In this document: piece after piece, positions 1-11,699 of the stretch | Position numbering within the stretch: position 1 is the first letter of the stretch | Layout of the letters: the number at the start of each line of letters is the position of its first letter | Assembly: GCA_030141605.1 (NCBI GenBank) | Contig: JAQGDQ010000104.1 | Location: 410,001 to 472,000, forward strand | Source: Tubiluchus corallicola | Taxonomy: Eukaryota; Priapulida; Priapulimorpha; Priapulimorphida; Tubiluchidae | Length of the DNA stretch: 62,000 bases | Direction of reading: 5' to 3' | Translations under genes and position numbers: made by a program | The notes under the pieces: generated by a model | The model's database searches: none | What the model saw: the letters and a program-made list of their open reading frames with translations, nothing else | What the model was told of the DNA's origin: nothing

Positions 1-90
1 TGGCGCCTTCCATCTGGCACGAAGGCGACGGCGCGCGCATCGTGGCACGGTTTCCATGACAACCATGAGTACGATGGCGTCATACAGGAT
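1..90 (-). CDS. possible WD40-repeat first exon, cut by window edge
   Basis: Read on the minus strand from an ATG at 90-88, the frame stays open to the window edge and includes CHDARAVAFVPDGRR. This resembles the H...V.AVAFSPDGRRL signature that opens a WD40 blade. The segment is CpG-rich, unlike the AT-rich DNA that follows, which suits a first exon or promoter. Against this, the plus-strand frames are also open over the same bases, and an RFX X-box-like site sits at 50-63, so it could be 5' UTR or promoter instead. No splice acceptor confirms an upstream exon. The protein family beyond 'WD40-like' is not named. Confidence 0.3.
   Translation of the reverse strand, partial: MLYDAIVLMVVMETVPRCARRRLRARWKAP
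50..63. promoter_or_regulatory. RFX X-box-like site
   Basis: The 14-mer GTTTCCATGACAAC fits the X-box pattern GTNNYYAT(N)RRNAAC bound by RFX factors, which control many ciliary genes in animals. It lies in the CpG-rich window edge. The match is by eye, and the target gene would lie mainly outside the window. Confidence 0.35.
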
Positions 91-180
91 TTCCAACAGT
101 GCAAACAATGCTCGAGCAGTTGAAATGTATGATGCGTTTGTGAAAAATAGCAAAAAAGACAAGAACACAAAAACCTGAGC

Positions 181-2246
181 CAGATTTTGACTAATTTGAA
201 CAATTAAGGACAAATATTGAAGTAATATAATACGTTATATATATATTTTAACAGCTGTGACGTCACTACTGCTGGCCATGCTGTAAAGGCTTGCTTGCAA
301 GTGGGTAAAAAATAATCTAATTACAGCGAATTTGAAATGTGCTATTTGGAATTAGCAAAACTTTGGTGTGTTTTCAGATGTCTTCTGACAAAAATACAAC
401 AAAAACAAACGAAATGTGGAGCATGTGTTATTAAGTCTTACCAAAAGGCATAACCTTTTCAATGTCGTTAGATGTTGTCTTAATGGCGTTGCTAACCGGC
501 TGTTGCTAACGATAAATTCGGAAATTAGGATAGGACCTAACCTATCTTAGGTCTGCAATGTCCTAGAAAATTTTGACTTTGAATCAGACTGACAACGAGC
601 CCTAACTGAGAACCAAATAATCTATCTTACTGTACAGTGTACACAACTGGACAGTCTAGATGAGCACGCTGTTGATGTACAATTATGTTGCGCCATCTAC
701 CAACAAAAATAGTTAACAGATTGCCGCAAGATCTATAACAACATTTTCATTTGACTGTGCAGTTTTTGCTGGCTTTAGCGGTAACAATTTTTTTGCTGAC
801 GTTAACAGTGACACACAAATGATTTTTATAGAAAACTTTGGTAACAACTTTTCGCATTCTCAATTCGCAAAATAACGAAAATTGATCCAGAACAGCTTGA
901 TTTTCACTGACACTCTTGTCATTTGGTTAGTTGATAAAAGTTGGTTGACAAAAGTCGGAAAGGTGTCAGATACTGTCAGCAAACGCACCCGTGTAAAAAA
1001 ATATTTTCGTATGCTAACTAATCACGAAGAGCATGTACAATGACAGGTACTAGTACTTTACGTTTTGTTTTTCAACGGTAATAATTAAAATTAATAGCAG
1101 TAGTTTTGCACAATACAGGGACTGCTCTTGCATACTATATTATTAATTATTAGGTATAGAATTTCGAATTTAAATGTTCGTAAAGTATTAATGTCTTTTA
1201 TCACACGTAAACTATAAAACTGTAGTTTAATTTCAGAATTAATTGTGTTATATGTGTACGTATATAAATTATATTATTAAATAAAATTGATGTTTTATTT
1301 TTAAAAACAGCTACTACAATCGAATGTCTGGCGAAATTAATGTAATTAATAGATTAGCAAAAACAGTTAATCCATGGCACGAGCATTCGGGAAAAGAAGA
1401 ACGAGGTGAGAAAACAAAGAACAGAAAAGTTCTGTACTCTCAGCTTTGTTTTAATACGTCATACAGTTTCTTTTTGTTGTAAAAATCTAGGGAAAAACGC
1501 AGGATTAAACTGGAGAAATTTTCAAAGAGCACAATAAAAGAAATGGGCTTCCTAGTTATTAAAACTCGTGCATGCGTAATTAGTGACTGACCAACACTGC
1601 AAATAGAGGGATTGTTGTATAATCTTGAATAAAGATTTTTAATAATTAATAATAATGAACAACACTGTCTGGTAGGATTCTCCTTATTGCGTTGTCGTTT
1701 CGTCGGCGTCATTGTCGCCGTAGTCATCGCCATTATTGTTGCTACGGCTGTTATTTCCGTGAAATATGACTGAAATATACAAAAAAATGTAAGCCAATCA
1801 AGATGAAGATGACGTTATTACTAGGTCAAAGAAGACGTCAAAGATGAAAAGTCAGAATCCGAAGTATGCATCGATAGGCTGTATTAAAATGGCTCACATG
1901 TAGGCCTATTCGTTATTCAATTGATAATGTATTAATAATAGATAAACCTGATTCTCAGTTCTATTATTTACATGATAATTTATTTTTTTACTGTCTAAGA
2001 ATTATGTTTGTATTATGAAGTATATTTCAATTACCATTGTTCTTATGTTTCCGTTGTCAGACTTTTATTTTCAGTTCTTGTTTGATTTTTTTATTATGCA
2101 CTCATTATTACTGCGTATGAATTGTATTAACACGTTATAAGCATATCAATTTAATGTCATTTGTAGCAATTAAATCTTTATTATAAGCAGTTCTAACACT
2201 AATACACTGTAGCATAGCGCTTATAAAAATGTTCATCACTAACCAA
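181..2246. other. AT-rich intergenic DNA
   Basis: No gene is supported here. Short ORFs are AT-driven and lack splice or family support. A direct repeat of GTTGCTAAC lies near 485-510, and a CTCF-like core on the minus strand (TAGATGGCGC) at 690-699. The rest looks like unconstrained intergenic sequence. Confidence 0.6.
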
Positions 2247-2690
2247 AGGGCAGCTGACTAGATGACCAATTGGTCTTTCACTGCCCTTTCTTCACATTTT
2301 TTCCAAATTAATTGTTTTATAACTGTGCGTGTGTTGCTGGAAGCAGCTTCTCTAAAGAAGACCGAAGAGAAGAAAATGGGTGTGGTGGAGATGAGGATGT
2401 TGAGATGCATGGTGGGAATAACAAGCAGAGATAAAATTAGAAATAATAATATCAGAGGAACAGTAAAAGTAGTGGAAGCCTCGCAAGATTGCGATGGTAT
2501 GCACACCTGAAAAGAAGAGTCGGTGAAGATCATGTGGGAAGGGAAGACATAAATGAAGAGATGGTCAACAACAGGAATGCGTGGAGAAGACTCATTCACA
2601 ACGGCGACCCCGCATAGGGAAAAGCTGGGAAGAAGAAGAAGAACTGTGCGTGTGTTGCAAGATAAATAAAAAAGATTAAGATTAAGATTT
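2247..2690 (+). repeat. non-LTR retrotransposon 3' tail, interrupted by a second LINE
   Basis: The segment starts with a GACTAGATGACC / TGCCCTTTC block and ends in a short tandem tail (GATTAA)n after AATAAA-like sequence, typical of the 3' end of a LINE. A related block, reversed, occurs at 3067-3199, so this is a dispersed family. The copy is split at 2338/2642 by the RTE-type insertion listed next. Confidence 0.6.
2339..2641 (+). mobile_element. 5'-truncated RTE-type LINE fragment with 17-bp TSD
   Basis: This is the C-terminal end of an RTE/BovB-like ORF. The first frame reads MRMLRCMVGITSRDKIRN and, after a frameshift, the next reads RLRWYAHLKRR and then NAWRRLIHNGDPA before a stop. These match the usual end of RTE reverse-transcriptase polyproteins. 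The copy ends in a GAA-rich tail. The 17-bp AACTGTGCGTGTGTTGC flanks it exactly at 2322-2338 and 2642-2658, a classic target-site duplication. It is dead: truncated at the 5' end and frameshifted. Confidence 0.85.
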
Positions 2691-3066
2691 AGTAGAAGAC
2701 AAACTCAAAACATTAGAATATTGGCAGGTCACCAAAATGACATTAACTCATTTGACTATAAATTATCTTCATTTCATGTTCGAGTTTTGGTGCTAATTTT
2801 TTATTGAAATATTAGGCTACATACGAATTTTTCATAAACAGATCTGCGAACGAGACCTAATAAAACAATTTGGCAGTCACATGATCTTATGGTCGTTAAT
2901 TTTCGCGCTTGTTTTTGTTTTATTTTTTTATATATTCATTTTACACCAACTGAAAGTAAAAATTTGACAAATGCGTTTCTTAGTGCAATTCCACACAAAT
3001 GTACACAGCACACGTTTAGAAAAAGAAACATTGCATTTCGAACATAAAAATGTAAAAGCTACAAAA

Positions 3067-3199
3067 CATAGACATAGACATAGATCATTTATTTTCTCCA
3101 ATTAGTTTAACATCAAAAGTTTTTTTAAATTTTAAGTAATTATAATAATGGAGCAGGGCAGGGAAGGACCATAGGGTCATCTAGTCTCCTGCCCTTTCT
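3067..3199 (-). repeat. LINE 3' tail, antisense
   Basis: On the minus strand the segment reads GGGCAGGAGACTAGATGACC, then AT-rich sequence with AATAAA, then the tandem tail (ATGTCT)n. This is the 3' end of the same non-LTR family as at 2247, in opposite orientation and lying inside the inverted-repeat structure. Confidence 0.6.
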
Positions 3200-4096
3200 T
3201 ATAAATAGATTAGTGTATTAAAAATTAACGGTGATGCTGCAGATAACAAAAACAAAAACAAAGAAAAAAATAATAATAAAAACAGTATAAATGATACAAA
3301 TTGTCCAAAAAGAACTGAAAACAAAAAAATAATAAAGTTGGATACCAAAATCTAAACAAAACAATACAATTATTCAGTAGTTAGGATTATTATGTGTAGT
3401 AGTTTCAAATGTGGTCTTATTAACAGGGGAATTTGACAACACAAAAGCTTTTATAATTCAAAATACGACGAAACAATTCTGAGACTAAACATCACATATA
3501 GGCCTCAGTACAATCAGGCCAAAAATACGGAAAATTATCTGATTATATTTGAGAATTTTGTCTTTTTGATGTGGTACATTTTAGCAACAAAGTACCAATG
3601 GCTGCCTTTGATTGTAAATTAATAGGTTCATATTTAGCGTAGAACTAACGTGAATAGTGCTACAATGACCCAGTTAATTTTACACATGGTAGAAAGAAAC
3701 ATTATAAGACATTGCTTATCTGCTGCAAGTCCTCTTGCTTCTTTATTAATTATACGCCCTGTTATAGTAAGTACTTTTAGTTTTCGCTTGGCTTACCGCA
3801 TTTCATTGTACTTGCCAGTTTGCACTGACGCCAAAAGTGCATGTTTTATTAATACTTTCGTTGATTGATTATCTCAGTGTTCAACTGTGATTTTTATTAT
3901 CATACAGAAAAAATGTCACTTACTCAATTAGTTTTTTCAACACAGAGTAGCACTGTAGCATAACGTATTTAATTAAATTGCGAAGCGTTGAACTCGTATT
4001 CTCTCTTTCAAAGTTTCTCTCAAAACACAGTACTTTGAAATTTGCAAACCGTACTCTGGGCTACGTACGTAACTGAATAACAGCGAGAAAGTTATA

Positions 4097-4271
4097 GAAT
4101 AATATTTTCTGTAAAACAGCACCGAGAAAAGCCATCGAAATCGCATAGCCTATTGAATGAATATTGTTCTGCCGTCAGGTTCTCGCCGCCAGGGTATTTG
4201 TAATAACCCCGGGGACGGTTCGAGCCAGGGCTTTCCGGATGGCAAGTTCGAATACCACATCCTAAAACGAG
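4097..4271. repeat. direct repeat copy 1 (pair with 4507-4686)
   Basis: About 175 bp starting GAATAATATTTTCTGTAAAA and ending CCACATCCTAAAACGAG recur at 4507-4686 with scattered substitutions. Each contains GGTTCGA-type sequence resembling an RNA polymerase III B box, so the unit may derive from a tRNA-related SINE. The inverted-repeat arm at 4279-4490 lies exactly between the two copies. Confidence 0.6.
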
Positions 4272-4506
4272 GAATTTGTGTGGAATTGCACTAAGAAACG
4301 CATTTGTCAAATTTTTACTTTCAGTTGGTGTAAAATAAATATATAAAAAAAACAAGCGCGAAAATTAGCGACCATAAGATCATATGACTGCCAAATTGTT
4401 TTATTAGGTCTCGTTCGCAGATCTGTTTATGAAAAACTCGTATGTAGCCTAATATTTCAATAAAAAACTGGCACCAAAATTATCACCAAAACTTGAAGAT
4501 CAAACG

Positions 4507-4686
4507 TGTGGAATAATATTTTTTGCAAAACAGCACCGAAAAAAAACCATCAAAATCGCATAGCCGATTGAATGAATATAGTTCTGCCGTCGGGTTCTCC
4601 CCTCCAGGGTATTTGTAATAACCCCTGGACGGTTCGATGCAGGGCTTTCCGGAAGGCAAGTTCGACTACCACATCCTAAAACGAGA
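4507..4686. repeat. direct repeat copy 2 (pair with 4097-4271)
   Basis: This is the second copy of the 175-bp unit, same orientation, differing by point changes and small indels. The B-box-like GGTTCGATGC is again present. Confidence 0.6.
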
Positions 4687-4699
4687 TTAGCAAACCAAA

Positions 4700-7055
4700 C
4701 AACTGAGACATATTCACCAGCTTTGAAAGAGCGGTATAAGGCCCGACCAAAATGATTCGCTGACTACTGCAGATGAATATAATATTATGAGTAAAACTTG
4801 AAATTAGCAAGCTGTTAATTTTACAGTAATTGAAACTTTAGGATGAATTTTGAGCAGCTGACTAAACAGAAAAAAAACACAAAGAGTAAAGCCTCACATT
4901 TGCACGGAAACAGTTGGGAGACAAGTCCTGGGAGGGCGGGTGCAGGCTTGTCCTGTTTGGTGCTCAAACTCCAGCAGCAACTGAACTCAAGGAAACAGAA
5001 TGCGGCACTTATACTTATAGACTTTGCACGGGTGAAATAGGTGTTTAAATTTGAGCCAATCAGAAGGTATGATCTTTGAATTTTATGCAGGTGAGGTTAT
5101 TACATTTTGTGTTACAGGAGTGCTTTTACTTTTAAGCGACTTTGAAATAGCATACAGGCCGCATATCTGTATCTTTGAGTGAGTGAAAGTTTGGACGCAA
5201 AATTGGGCGTACCTTAGCCCTGCAATACTATGTTTCTAGGTATATGACAAAGTTAAGAAAAAAACTCCGTAGAAAAATTTTCAATAAAAAAAACAACAAA
5301 GTAATTTAATAGGCAATTTTTTTGAATCCCATTTCTGAAATGACCGACCAAGACAGTCCTCCTCGTTTTGGTAGTTCCATAACGGCCACTAGGTAGCAGC
5401 ACAGCCCAGCGTCTTTAGAGTGCCTTTTATATTTACCAGAGGTTATTCACGAAGCGACTTTCGAAATAAAGCATTCAAAAAGCTTGAAGACGACAAGCAT
5501 ACCTGAAAACGTTTAAGTACGTTTCCCAGAAAAGGTGTTTCCCAGAAAACTTTTTCACAAAAAAAGTTTCTCAGAAAAAAATTGCGAGAAAATTTTTCCT
5601 AAAAAACTCGTTTCACAGAAAAAGTATTCATGCTTTTCCACAAATATTTTTTAACAGAAAAATCGTGGTTGCGTTTTTAGTTGCAAGATCTGTTATTTTA
5701 ATAGGATAAAATCTTCGTTTTTTTCAAGTTTTAAGACCTAAATAAACAAGTTTTAGTCTAATTCTGTTTTAGAGATCAGTCTTGTTTTTAATTTTTTGGA
5801 AAAATGTTTTGCTTTTTAACAAATTTTAGCGCGAAATCAGAATCAATTTGCATTGTATCATTCGCCATTATAATCACCTCAATTTTAGTTGATTATCCAA
5901 GGATTTGAAATAAAGTTTAATAAGCAATCTAGAAAATGAAAACACTGAGCCTTGTAGTGAATGCCTTATGCCCAATAAATTATGCTCCTTCACGATATTT
6001 TTTTACAGGTTCTTTTATGGCAGGACCGGATCCTAGTTCATTTCAAATTAATCACCTGAGATGAGATATTAAACGGACGAGGTGTCACATGTCGGATGCA
6101 TGTACAATTTTACATCTTCCCTAAATCAGCGAAAAAACTCGGCGTAACAGTGATAGGAACTGCCCAAAGTGAGATTCCATAAGCAGACACCCAACTAATC
6201 AGTTGTCAGGCTCGACATTGCTTTACTTCGGCTGCCAATCACACGCAAAGATCAACGTTATGCGCTACTATAATCTTTTGACTTTACAAAGCTACTTTCT
6301 TGTCTTAATGGATTGACCATATGAGTTGATCACATAATCGTGTTAATCAATCCACGTAGTTAAAAAAACTATATTTTATTTTGCAGCATCTAACTACGCT
6401 TTTAAAAGGATTTGTTACCTCTTCTGTGAATTTTATTTTCTGGGAAATGACGGTTCCGGGAAAAAAATTTCTGGGAAATGGCTGTTCTGGACATATACAA
6501 AAGGACATTACTCGGAAATGGCCACACTTGTTTTCCAAAAAAACCTAAAGTTCGTAATTTTCTCAAAGTCAATTTTCATATTCTTCTTACTTAATTGTAT
6601 GCGCATGCGCCGATCACATCCTTCTCATTCTCTCTCTTTCTTTCTCTCGTCCTGTCCTCCTCTTTCTCATTTTCTCCATATGGTTCGTTATACGGCTTTC
6701 ACATCAGCAGATTCATATTTTGTATAGTATACACAACATTGAAGCACGAGTGCCAACAAGCTCCATACAAATAAAACATGTAAGAATAAATGTCTATTAA
6801 AAAGTTATTTGTTAGCTATACAATCAAGAGCTGATTTGTTTTTAAATGATTTTTGTCAGTTACAAAATTCTATACATACTGTGAAAAAAGAGGGGATTAT
6901 TATTATTAAACCGCTCCCATTTTGATTACGAAGAGTGTTTTCTCCTTTTGTCTTCAAGGCACTAAACACTATTGATTCATTTTTTGCCTGAACTGGCTTC
7001 CGTGATTACATCACGACGAAATTACCTAGCATAGTTGCTCGAACCACAAGCGGGT
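4700..7055. other. AT-rich intergenic DNA
   Basis: No gene is supported. A CTCF-like string, CCACTAGGTAGCAG, lies at 5386-5399. A run of AGAAAA-type repeats lies at about 5520-5660. The CTTTCT-rich patch near 6630-6670 is simple sequence. The ORFs here are short and have no family resemblance. Confidence 0.6.
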
Positions 7056-7076
7056 TGCGCAGTAACCTACTGCGCA
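7056..7076. promoter_or_regulatory. NRF1-like palindrome
   Basis: TGCGCAGTA and TACTGCGCA form a 9-bp inverted repeat around ACC, giving two TGCGCA half-sites as in NRF1-type promoters. It lies about 600 bp upstream of the 95-aa membrane-protein gene at 7673. A promoter role is inference. Confidence 0.35.
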
Positions 7077-7672
7077 TATCATACGTGAAAATAAACAGAA
7101 GCCGTTCGGTGCGAGTCTTACAGTAACGAGAATAAAATTAAATTAGGCTTTGCAGTTGATGACTGGTAATGTGTATAGTTGTTGTGCCTGCTTGTGGACT
7201 TGCCCTCCTGTGTGATTTACACCAATAAAAGGCAAGCAAACAAAAATTAACGGAATTTGCCTGTGGCGAGGGTAAATGCGTCAACGGGTAGAAAGGCAGA
7301 CGCGTGTCGTTTTGCAACATTTGAGAAAGATCGCGAGAAAATGTGGGCAACACAGATGCTTAGATTTCACGAAACTCACTAGTGCACAGGTGGTTACTCC
7401 ACCATAGTTAAATACAGGTGAAACAGTTCTATGACGTAAGGCGGAAAGGTGCGCGAAAGATGAATTTTTTCTATTAACGAAATTTCGATTAAAATGTGAA
7501 CATTTTACGCGCGAAATTTCGATTATTTCGTTTCGGTAGAAATCAAGAAACCGTCAAATAACTATGTGGACTTCGCTTCTAACAGCGGCGCTGAATTCTG
7601 CGAACTACCACTTTTACAATTTCCAGTATTTTATCCTCAAAGTACGATTCACTGACGAACTAACTCGCTAAG

Positions 7673-7960
7673 ATGATTCGTCTACACGGCCTACTTCGTC
7701 GAAGGTCACATTTTGAAGCCACGAAAGAACAGGCGAGAAAGTCGAGTAAACATGACCTGAGGTCGCAGTCATCACTGGATGGTCGCCGTCGGTCGTCCGG
7801 TAGTGCAAAGGACCAGAATTTGCTCGATTACAAGCACTTGTCGACCCAAAGCAACGATTCCGGGTTCAGCATGTATGTCCTCATTGGCTGTATTTCTACG
7901 TTGGTGTTCGCTGCCCTCATATACTCTGTGGTAAAAGCTCTGTGGCCGAGCTCATCCTGA
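7673..7960 (+). CDS. small single-pass membrane protein, 95 aa
   Basis: This is an uninterrupted ORF. The start is secured by an in-frame TAA at 7661, three codons before the ATG. Residues 1-64 are hydrophilic and rich in Arg, Lys and Ser, with RRRS at 9-12 and RRRSS at 38-42, which fit basophilic kinase sites. Residues 67-87 (MYVLIGCISTLVFAALIYSVV) form one membrane segment, followed by only eight residues. No signal peptide precedes it, so a tail-anchored topology with a cytosolic N-terminus is the simplest model. GC content is above the flanks, and AATAAA at 8290 supports a one-exon transcript. I do not recognise the family; it could be one of the small integral membrane proteins (SMIM-type). 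Confidence 0.75.
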   Translation: MIRLHGLLRRRSHFEATKEQARKSSKHDLRSQSSLDGRRRSSGSAKDQNLLDYKHLSTQSNDSGFSMYVLIGCISTLVFAALIYSVVKALWPSSS

Positions 7961-8289
7961 TGTCAGTGATTTGGGAAAACTTGGGCTATAAGTGTCCAGT
8001 GTTCGGTATGGAAAGCGAGTCAAACATTCCTCGAGTCAACTTAACAGCAATTATTGTCGTTTCTGTACAGTCACAAGCGTGTTTCTAGTGGTTACTGTAC
8101 CATGTTTTGTCATTATTCTCTTCCTCAGGCTATTGTAACGTTGGTTACTGCAACTAAACACTCTTTATTTACCATACTAAGCTACGTGTGTACCTAAACA
8201 CCTGATGCGAATACCTATATAGTAAATATTGCACCAAGCAACCACTATAGCTTGCACCAGGTTCCATAGAATATCTAGTTGAATAATGC

Positions 8290-8295
8290 AATAAA
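8290..8295 (+). terminator. polyadenylation signal for the 95-aa gene
   Basis: AATAAA lies 330 bp after the stop codon at 7960, a normal 3' UTR length, in otherwise non-coding DNA. Confidence 0.5.
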
Positions 8296-8380
8296 ATTCA
8301 GTCAATTCAATTCAAATCAGTTCTTTTAAAATTCATCTTAAACGAACAGCAACGAAGTGACTTTACCACTAGGTAAAGTA

Positions 8381-8655
8381 GTCAGCCGAGTGGTCACGGT
8401 CTATGATTGGCGACCAAAGTCAAGCAACACTCAGGTTGGTCAATAAATGAATGGTTGACTGGCAGGTTTAGTGCTCATACTTCGATCTTCATTCATCATC
8501 CTGATTAGGGCTATCTCTCCTGTGCAATGAGGGATAATGTATGCACCTCTGAACGTGGCTATGATACCTCCAAATGTTCAGGCTATCACTTCAGAGGACT
8601 ATCCTTACTAATGAACAAGATGTCGGTCCTGCCACAAACCTACATAAAGAAAGCT
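8381..8655 (+). repeat. tRNA-derived SINE copy, diverged
   Basis: The head contains AGCCGAGTGGTC, an A-box-like string. The body shares the CTATGATACCTCC / CAGAGGACTATCC / CCTGCCAC order with the better-preserved copy at 60606-61110. The B box is degraded. Confidence 0.45.
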
Positions 8656-8659
8656 CTGT

Positions 8660-11500
8660 TACTAAAGGCTGAACTTTATAAAAATAGTTAGGATTAGTTA
8701 GGACGCGTGATTAGTACGTTTTGAATCATTTAACGAAGGAATAGCTGCTTCGAAGAAACAGATGTACGCTGTTCTAAAAATGAATCAGTTTGATAATAGA
8801 CAAATTTAAACTATTGTTTGTGGGGAATCCTATGAAATTATGCAGTCATCATCGATGACTTTTAATTGTTCCTAAAATTAAATGCCAGTTTCTTGTTGGC
8901 TTTGATAAAATTATTGAGCAAAATGTTAGTTATTAAGACACATATTATTTCAGCACAGATGATTTCGTACTCCACAAACCTGTACAACCTTACATTGTGC
9001 ATTATTCAAAAATTTTATGTTTATTTAGTTTTCTGTAGCGTAAAATCCATATAAATATATATGTACTTGTGATTATTAAAGCCACAGATGTAAGCCTTGA
9101 CAGACAGCGTCGCAAATCCAGCACTGTTTAACCTCCTATTTAATAATCAGTATGCTGATCGATTAGTGATCATTAGTTGCGAAAACAGCGAGGAAAGTTG
9201 CTCTGATGGATTGATGCTTCTATTACAAATTATTAAGCAGTTTTACGGATCGATGTAGGCCCGGGAGCCCTACATGTGTCTTAGCACCAAGTATTGATTG
9301 TGTAGTGAGAGTCTGCGAGAGAAAGAATATAGGCATGTCATATACAGGCTTTGAGAGTTCGAGAGGCAGGAAGTATCAACAAACTGCTCAGCCAACTTAC
9401 ATGCTACAATCTATTTTGCGCCTCATAACCAAGGCCGGCTCTACCATTAAGACAAACTAGCAAGTTGCCCAGGGCGCCAAATTTTTAGAGGCGCCAAATT
9501 CAGGAAGTAATTCTTTAATTTTAAAGTTTAGGCTAAATAACAACGTGGTGCAGCCTATACATTTGTAATTCTTTAAGTGCACAACACTAATTAAAAGAAA
9601 CGAGCGCCTGCAGTCTCTATTGTATGCACAGAGCAGCAGAGTTAAGTGTTTGTTTATAGTAATGAGACTACAGATTAATTTGTAAGAACAAAAGTCTTCA
9701 GAATATACGAAACGAAAAGTGCAAAAGCTAGCTAGTGGCGACAATGAACAGCAATCAGATTCGCTAATAAAGCATTTGCAACCAGACCAGAGTTACGGTT
9801 GTGAAGGTGATGAGTTAGTAAAATGGATGTATAAGTGAAAAAGAGGAGTTAGGGCTTCCAAACTTTTCTAATGAAAAGCTGAGGGAAAATCTAGAGGGGA
9901 ATAGAGAAAATTGTAGAAGTTTGATTGCTCCTGAAAACCTGATAATTGCATCATAAATTCAGTTTCAATTAACACAACACTAACTGTAAAAAGGCAATTG
10001 ACTACACTGAATTAGTACACTATACGCCTAATACACAGGAACGACTATTGTTTATCATAACATTATACAAGAAAATTTCCATTTTGGAGGTGTGATGGGG
10101 ACCGTGGGGAAAGGGGCATACTTTTGGAGTTACCCAGAGCTAGCCCTGCTTAGAACAACCAATGACGTTAACTCTCTGTTAGCTGTAACGACTGGTGCTT
10201 TGGTTTCTCCTGCTTTTTTGTTATTGGGGAACATCTTCCTTCAGATTTTAATGACCGTTATTAGACGTTGTGTGATACACATGGTTGTCAATAAACAGCA
10301 CGTATGTATATGTGTAACTATTAAATTTTAGGTTGAAAGTTGGTCTAGAAATATTTTATTGTTAAAGGTTTAAATACAAATGTTGTGTTTACATCATGTG
10401 GTATAAGTTTAAATATTTTATTATTACGTTTTTAAAATATGTTGTTTTTCAGTTTTTAAGTGTTGTTAGTAATACATATCTACAATTATTAAGTGTTAAT
10501 TTGAAAGATGTTCTAGAAAAAGGTTATTATTAAACTTTCAAATGCAAAGCTTCTATTTATATAAGTTAGCATAATTTATGTGTACCAGTATAATAAAAAG
10601 CTTGATCTCGAACTTAAACGTATTTTGAGCCATTATGCTGTTTCGAAATAATTATTTTAAGTATATGTATGCAGGCCCATTTATGTAAAGCATGTCACCA
10701 TATAGTTTAGAACTTAGAGATACAGGTTACGTGTTTTTAAAAATTAAATAGTCATTTACACACAATGTATGGGACACAGATAGGCCTAAGTGTCATTAAC
10801 AAAATACGGTTAAATAATCAAAGGCCTAGAGGGACTGTGCAAAAGCACCAATACAACCACACACTGTAACAAAAATAAAAACGTTTTTATCAACCATTAA
10901 GAAACATTTTTAATTGCTGTCTGTTATCTGTCTCTCTGTCTGTCTATCTGCTTGTCTGTCCGTCTGTCTCTGTCTTCTTTTGCCTGTCTGTCTTAATTCA
11001 CATCCAAACAGAAATAAAATTTAGTACGTAAAGTAATCTGAGATAAGATTAATTGTACAAAACGAATTTACACATAAAATGCATGTTTTGAGTGTTGAAA
11101 TGCAAGTGAGAAATGCAATTTGCATTCACGGAGTTTAGATGCCTCGTGGATAGACTCACAATATTTCTATTAAATTTTTGAAACTTGGCCTGGTCAAAAA
11201 TGAGAAAAAGTTGGAATGAAGCCATATTTGAACAATGAACATTTGAATTACATGCTTAATGTCTATCTTAGATTACTAGATAGCTCCTTATGAAGTTAAG
11301 ATCAAGTTAGGTAGCTCGTTATTATGAAATCTGAAAACTTGCCAGGAAGTTAAGTGTTTCCAAGGCCATGTAAACAGTTGGGTTACACAATCAGTATATT
11401 GCATTAATTTTTTCATACTTTCTCTTGCAGTTAACAGTGTTACGGTAATTGTACTAATTCAGGATTGAAATAATTTCTAACAGGTTTAACGATACTGGTG
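8660..11500. other. AT-rich intergenic DNA
   Basis: No gene is supported. A TCTG/TCTC microsatellite lies at about 10917-10990. A GGCGCCAAATT duplication near 9475-9498 looks like repeat debris. The 79-codon ORF at 10092 has no family resemblance, no splice support and skewed composition, so I do not call it. Confidence 0.6.
10917..10990. repeat. TCTG microsatellite, imperfect
   Basis: Alternating TCTG, TCTC and TATC tetranucleotides run for about 70 bp. Confidence 0.8.
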
Positions 11501-11595
11501 GTTTAATAAGAAACGGACAAGAAGGTATTCACGCAGTGAAGCCAGTAGCGCAAGAGTTTATGATATCTTGCACCTGACGGCGCCACAAGCACTCA

Positions 11596-11601
11596 CACGT
11601 G
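11596..11601. promoter_or_regulatory. E-box in AT-hook gene promoter
   Basis: CACGTG followed by AC, a USF/MiT-type E-box, sits about 100 bp upstream of the start codon at 11700. The same octamer occurs in the OGA promoter region. Confidence 0.35.
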
Positions 11602-11699
11602 ACCAAGCAAAACACAATGCACAAAACACATGCGAGTACTTTCTTGTAATACGGTGTTTTCTTGACAAAACGTTTAATTTTAGATAAATTACTGCAGCT

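Larger units (their letters stand above)
2763..4497. mobile_element. long inverted-repeat structure, probable non-autonomous DNA element
   Basis: About 215 bp at 2780-2996 recur as a reverse complement at 4279-4490; both arms include the CGAGACCTAATAAAACAA and GCGCGAAAATTA segments. The interior, about 1.3 kb, holds a reversed LINE tail (3067-3199) but no transposase-like ORF. The right arm sits between two direct repeats (4097-4271 and 4507-4686). This fits a non-autonomous terminal-inverted-repeat or foldback element. Exact ends and target duplication were not found. Confidence 0.55.

Noticed and set aside
10092-10331. 79-codon plus-strand ORF
   Set aside because: It has no family resemblance, no splice support, and its second half has AT-biased chance composition.
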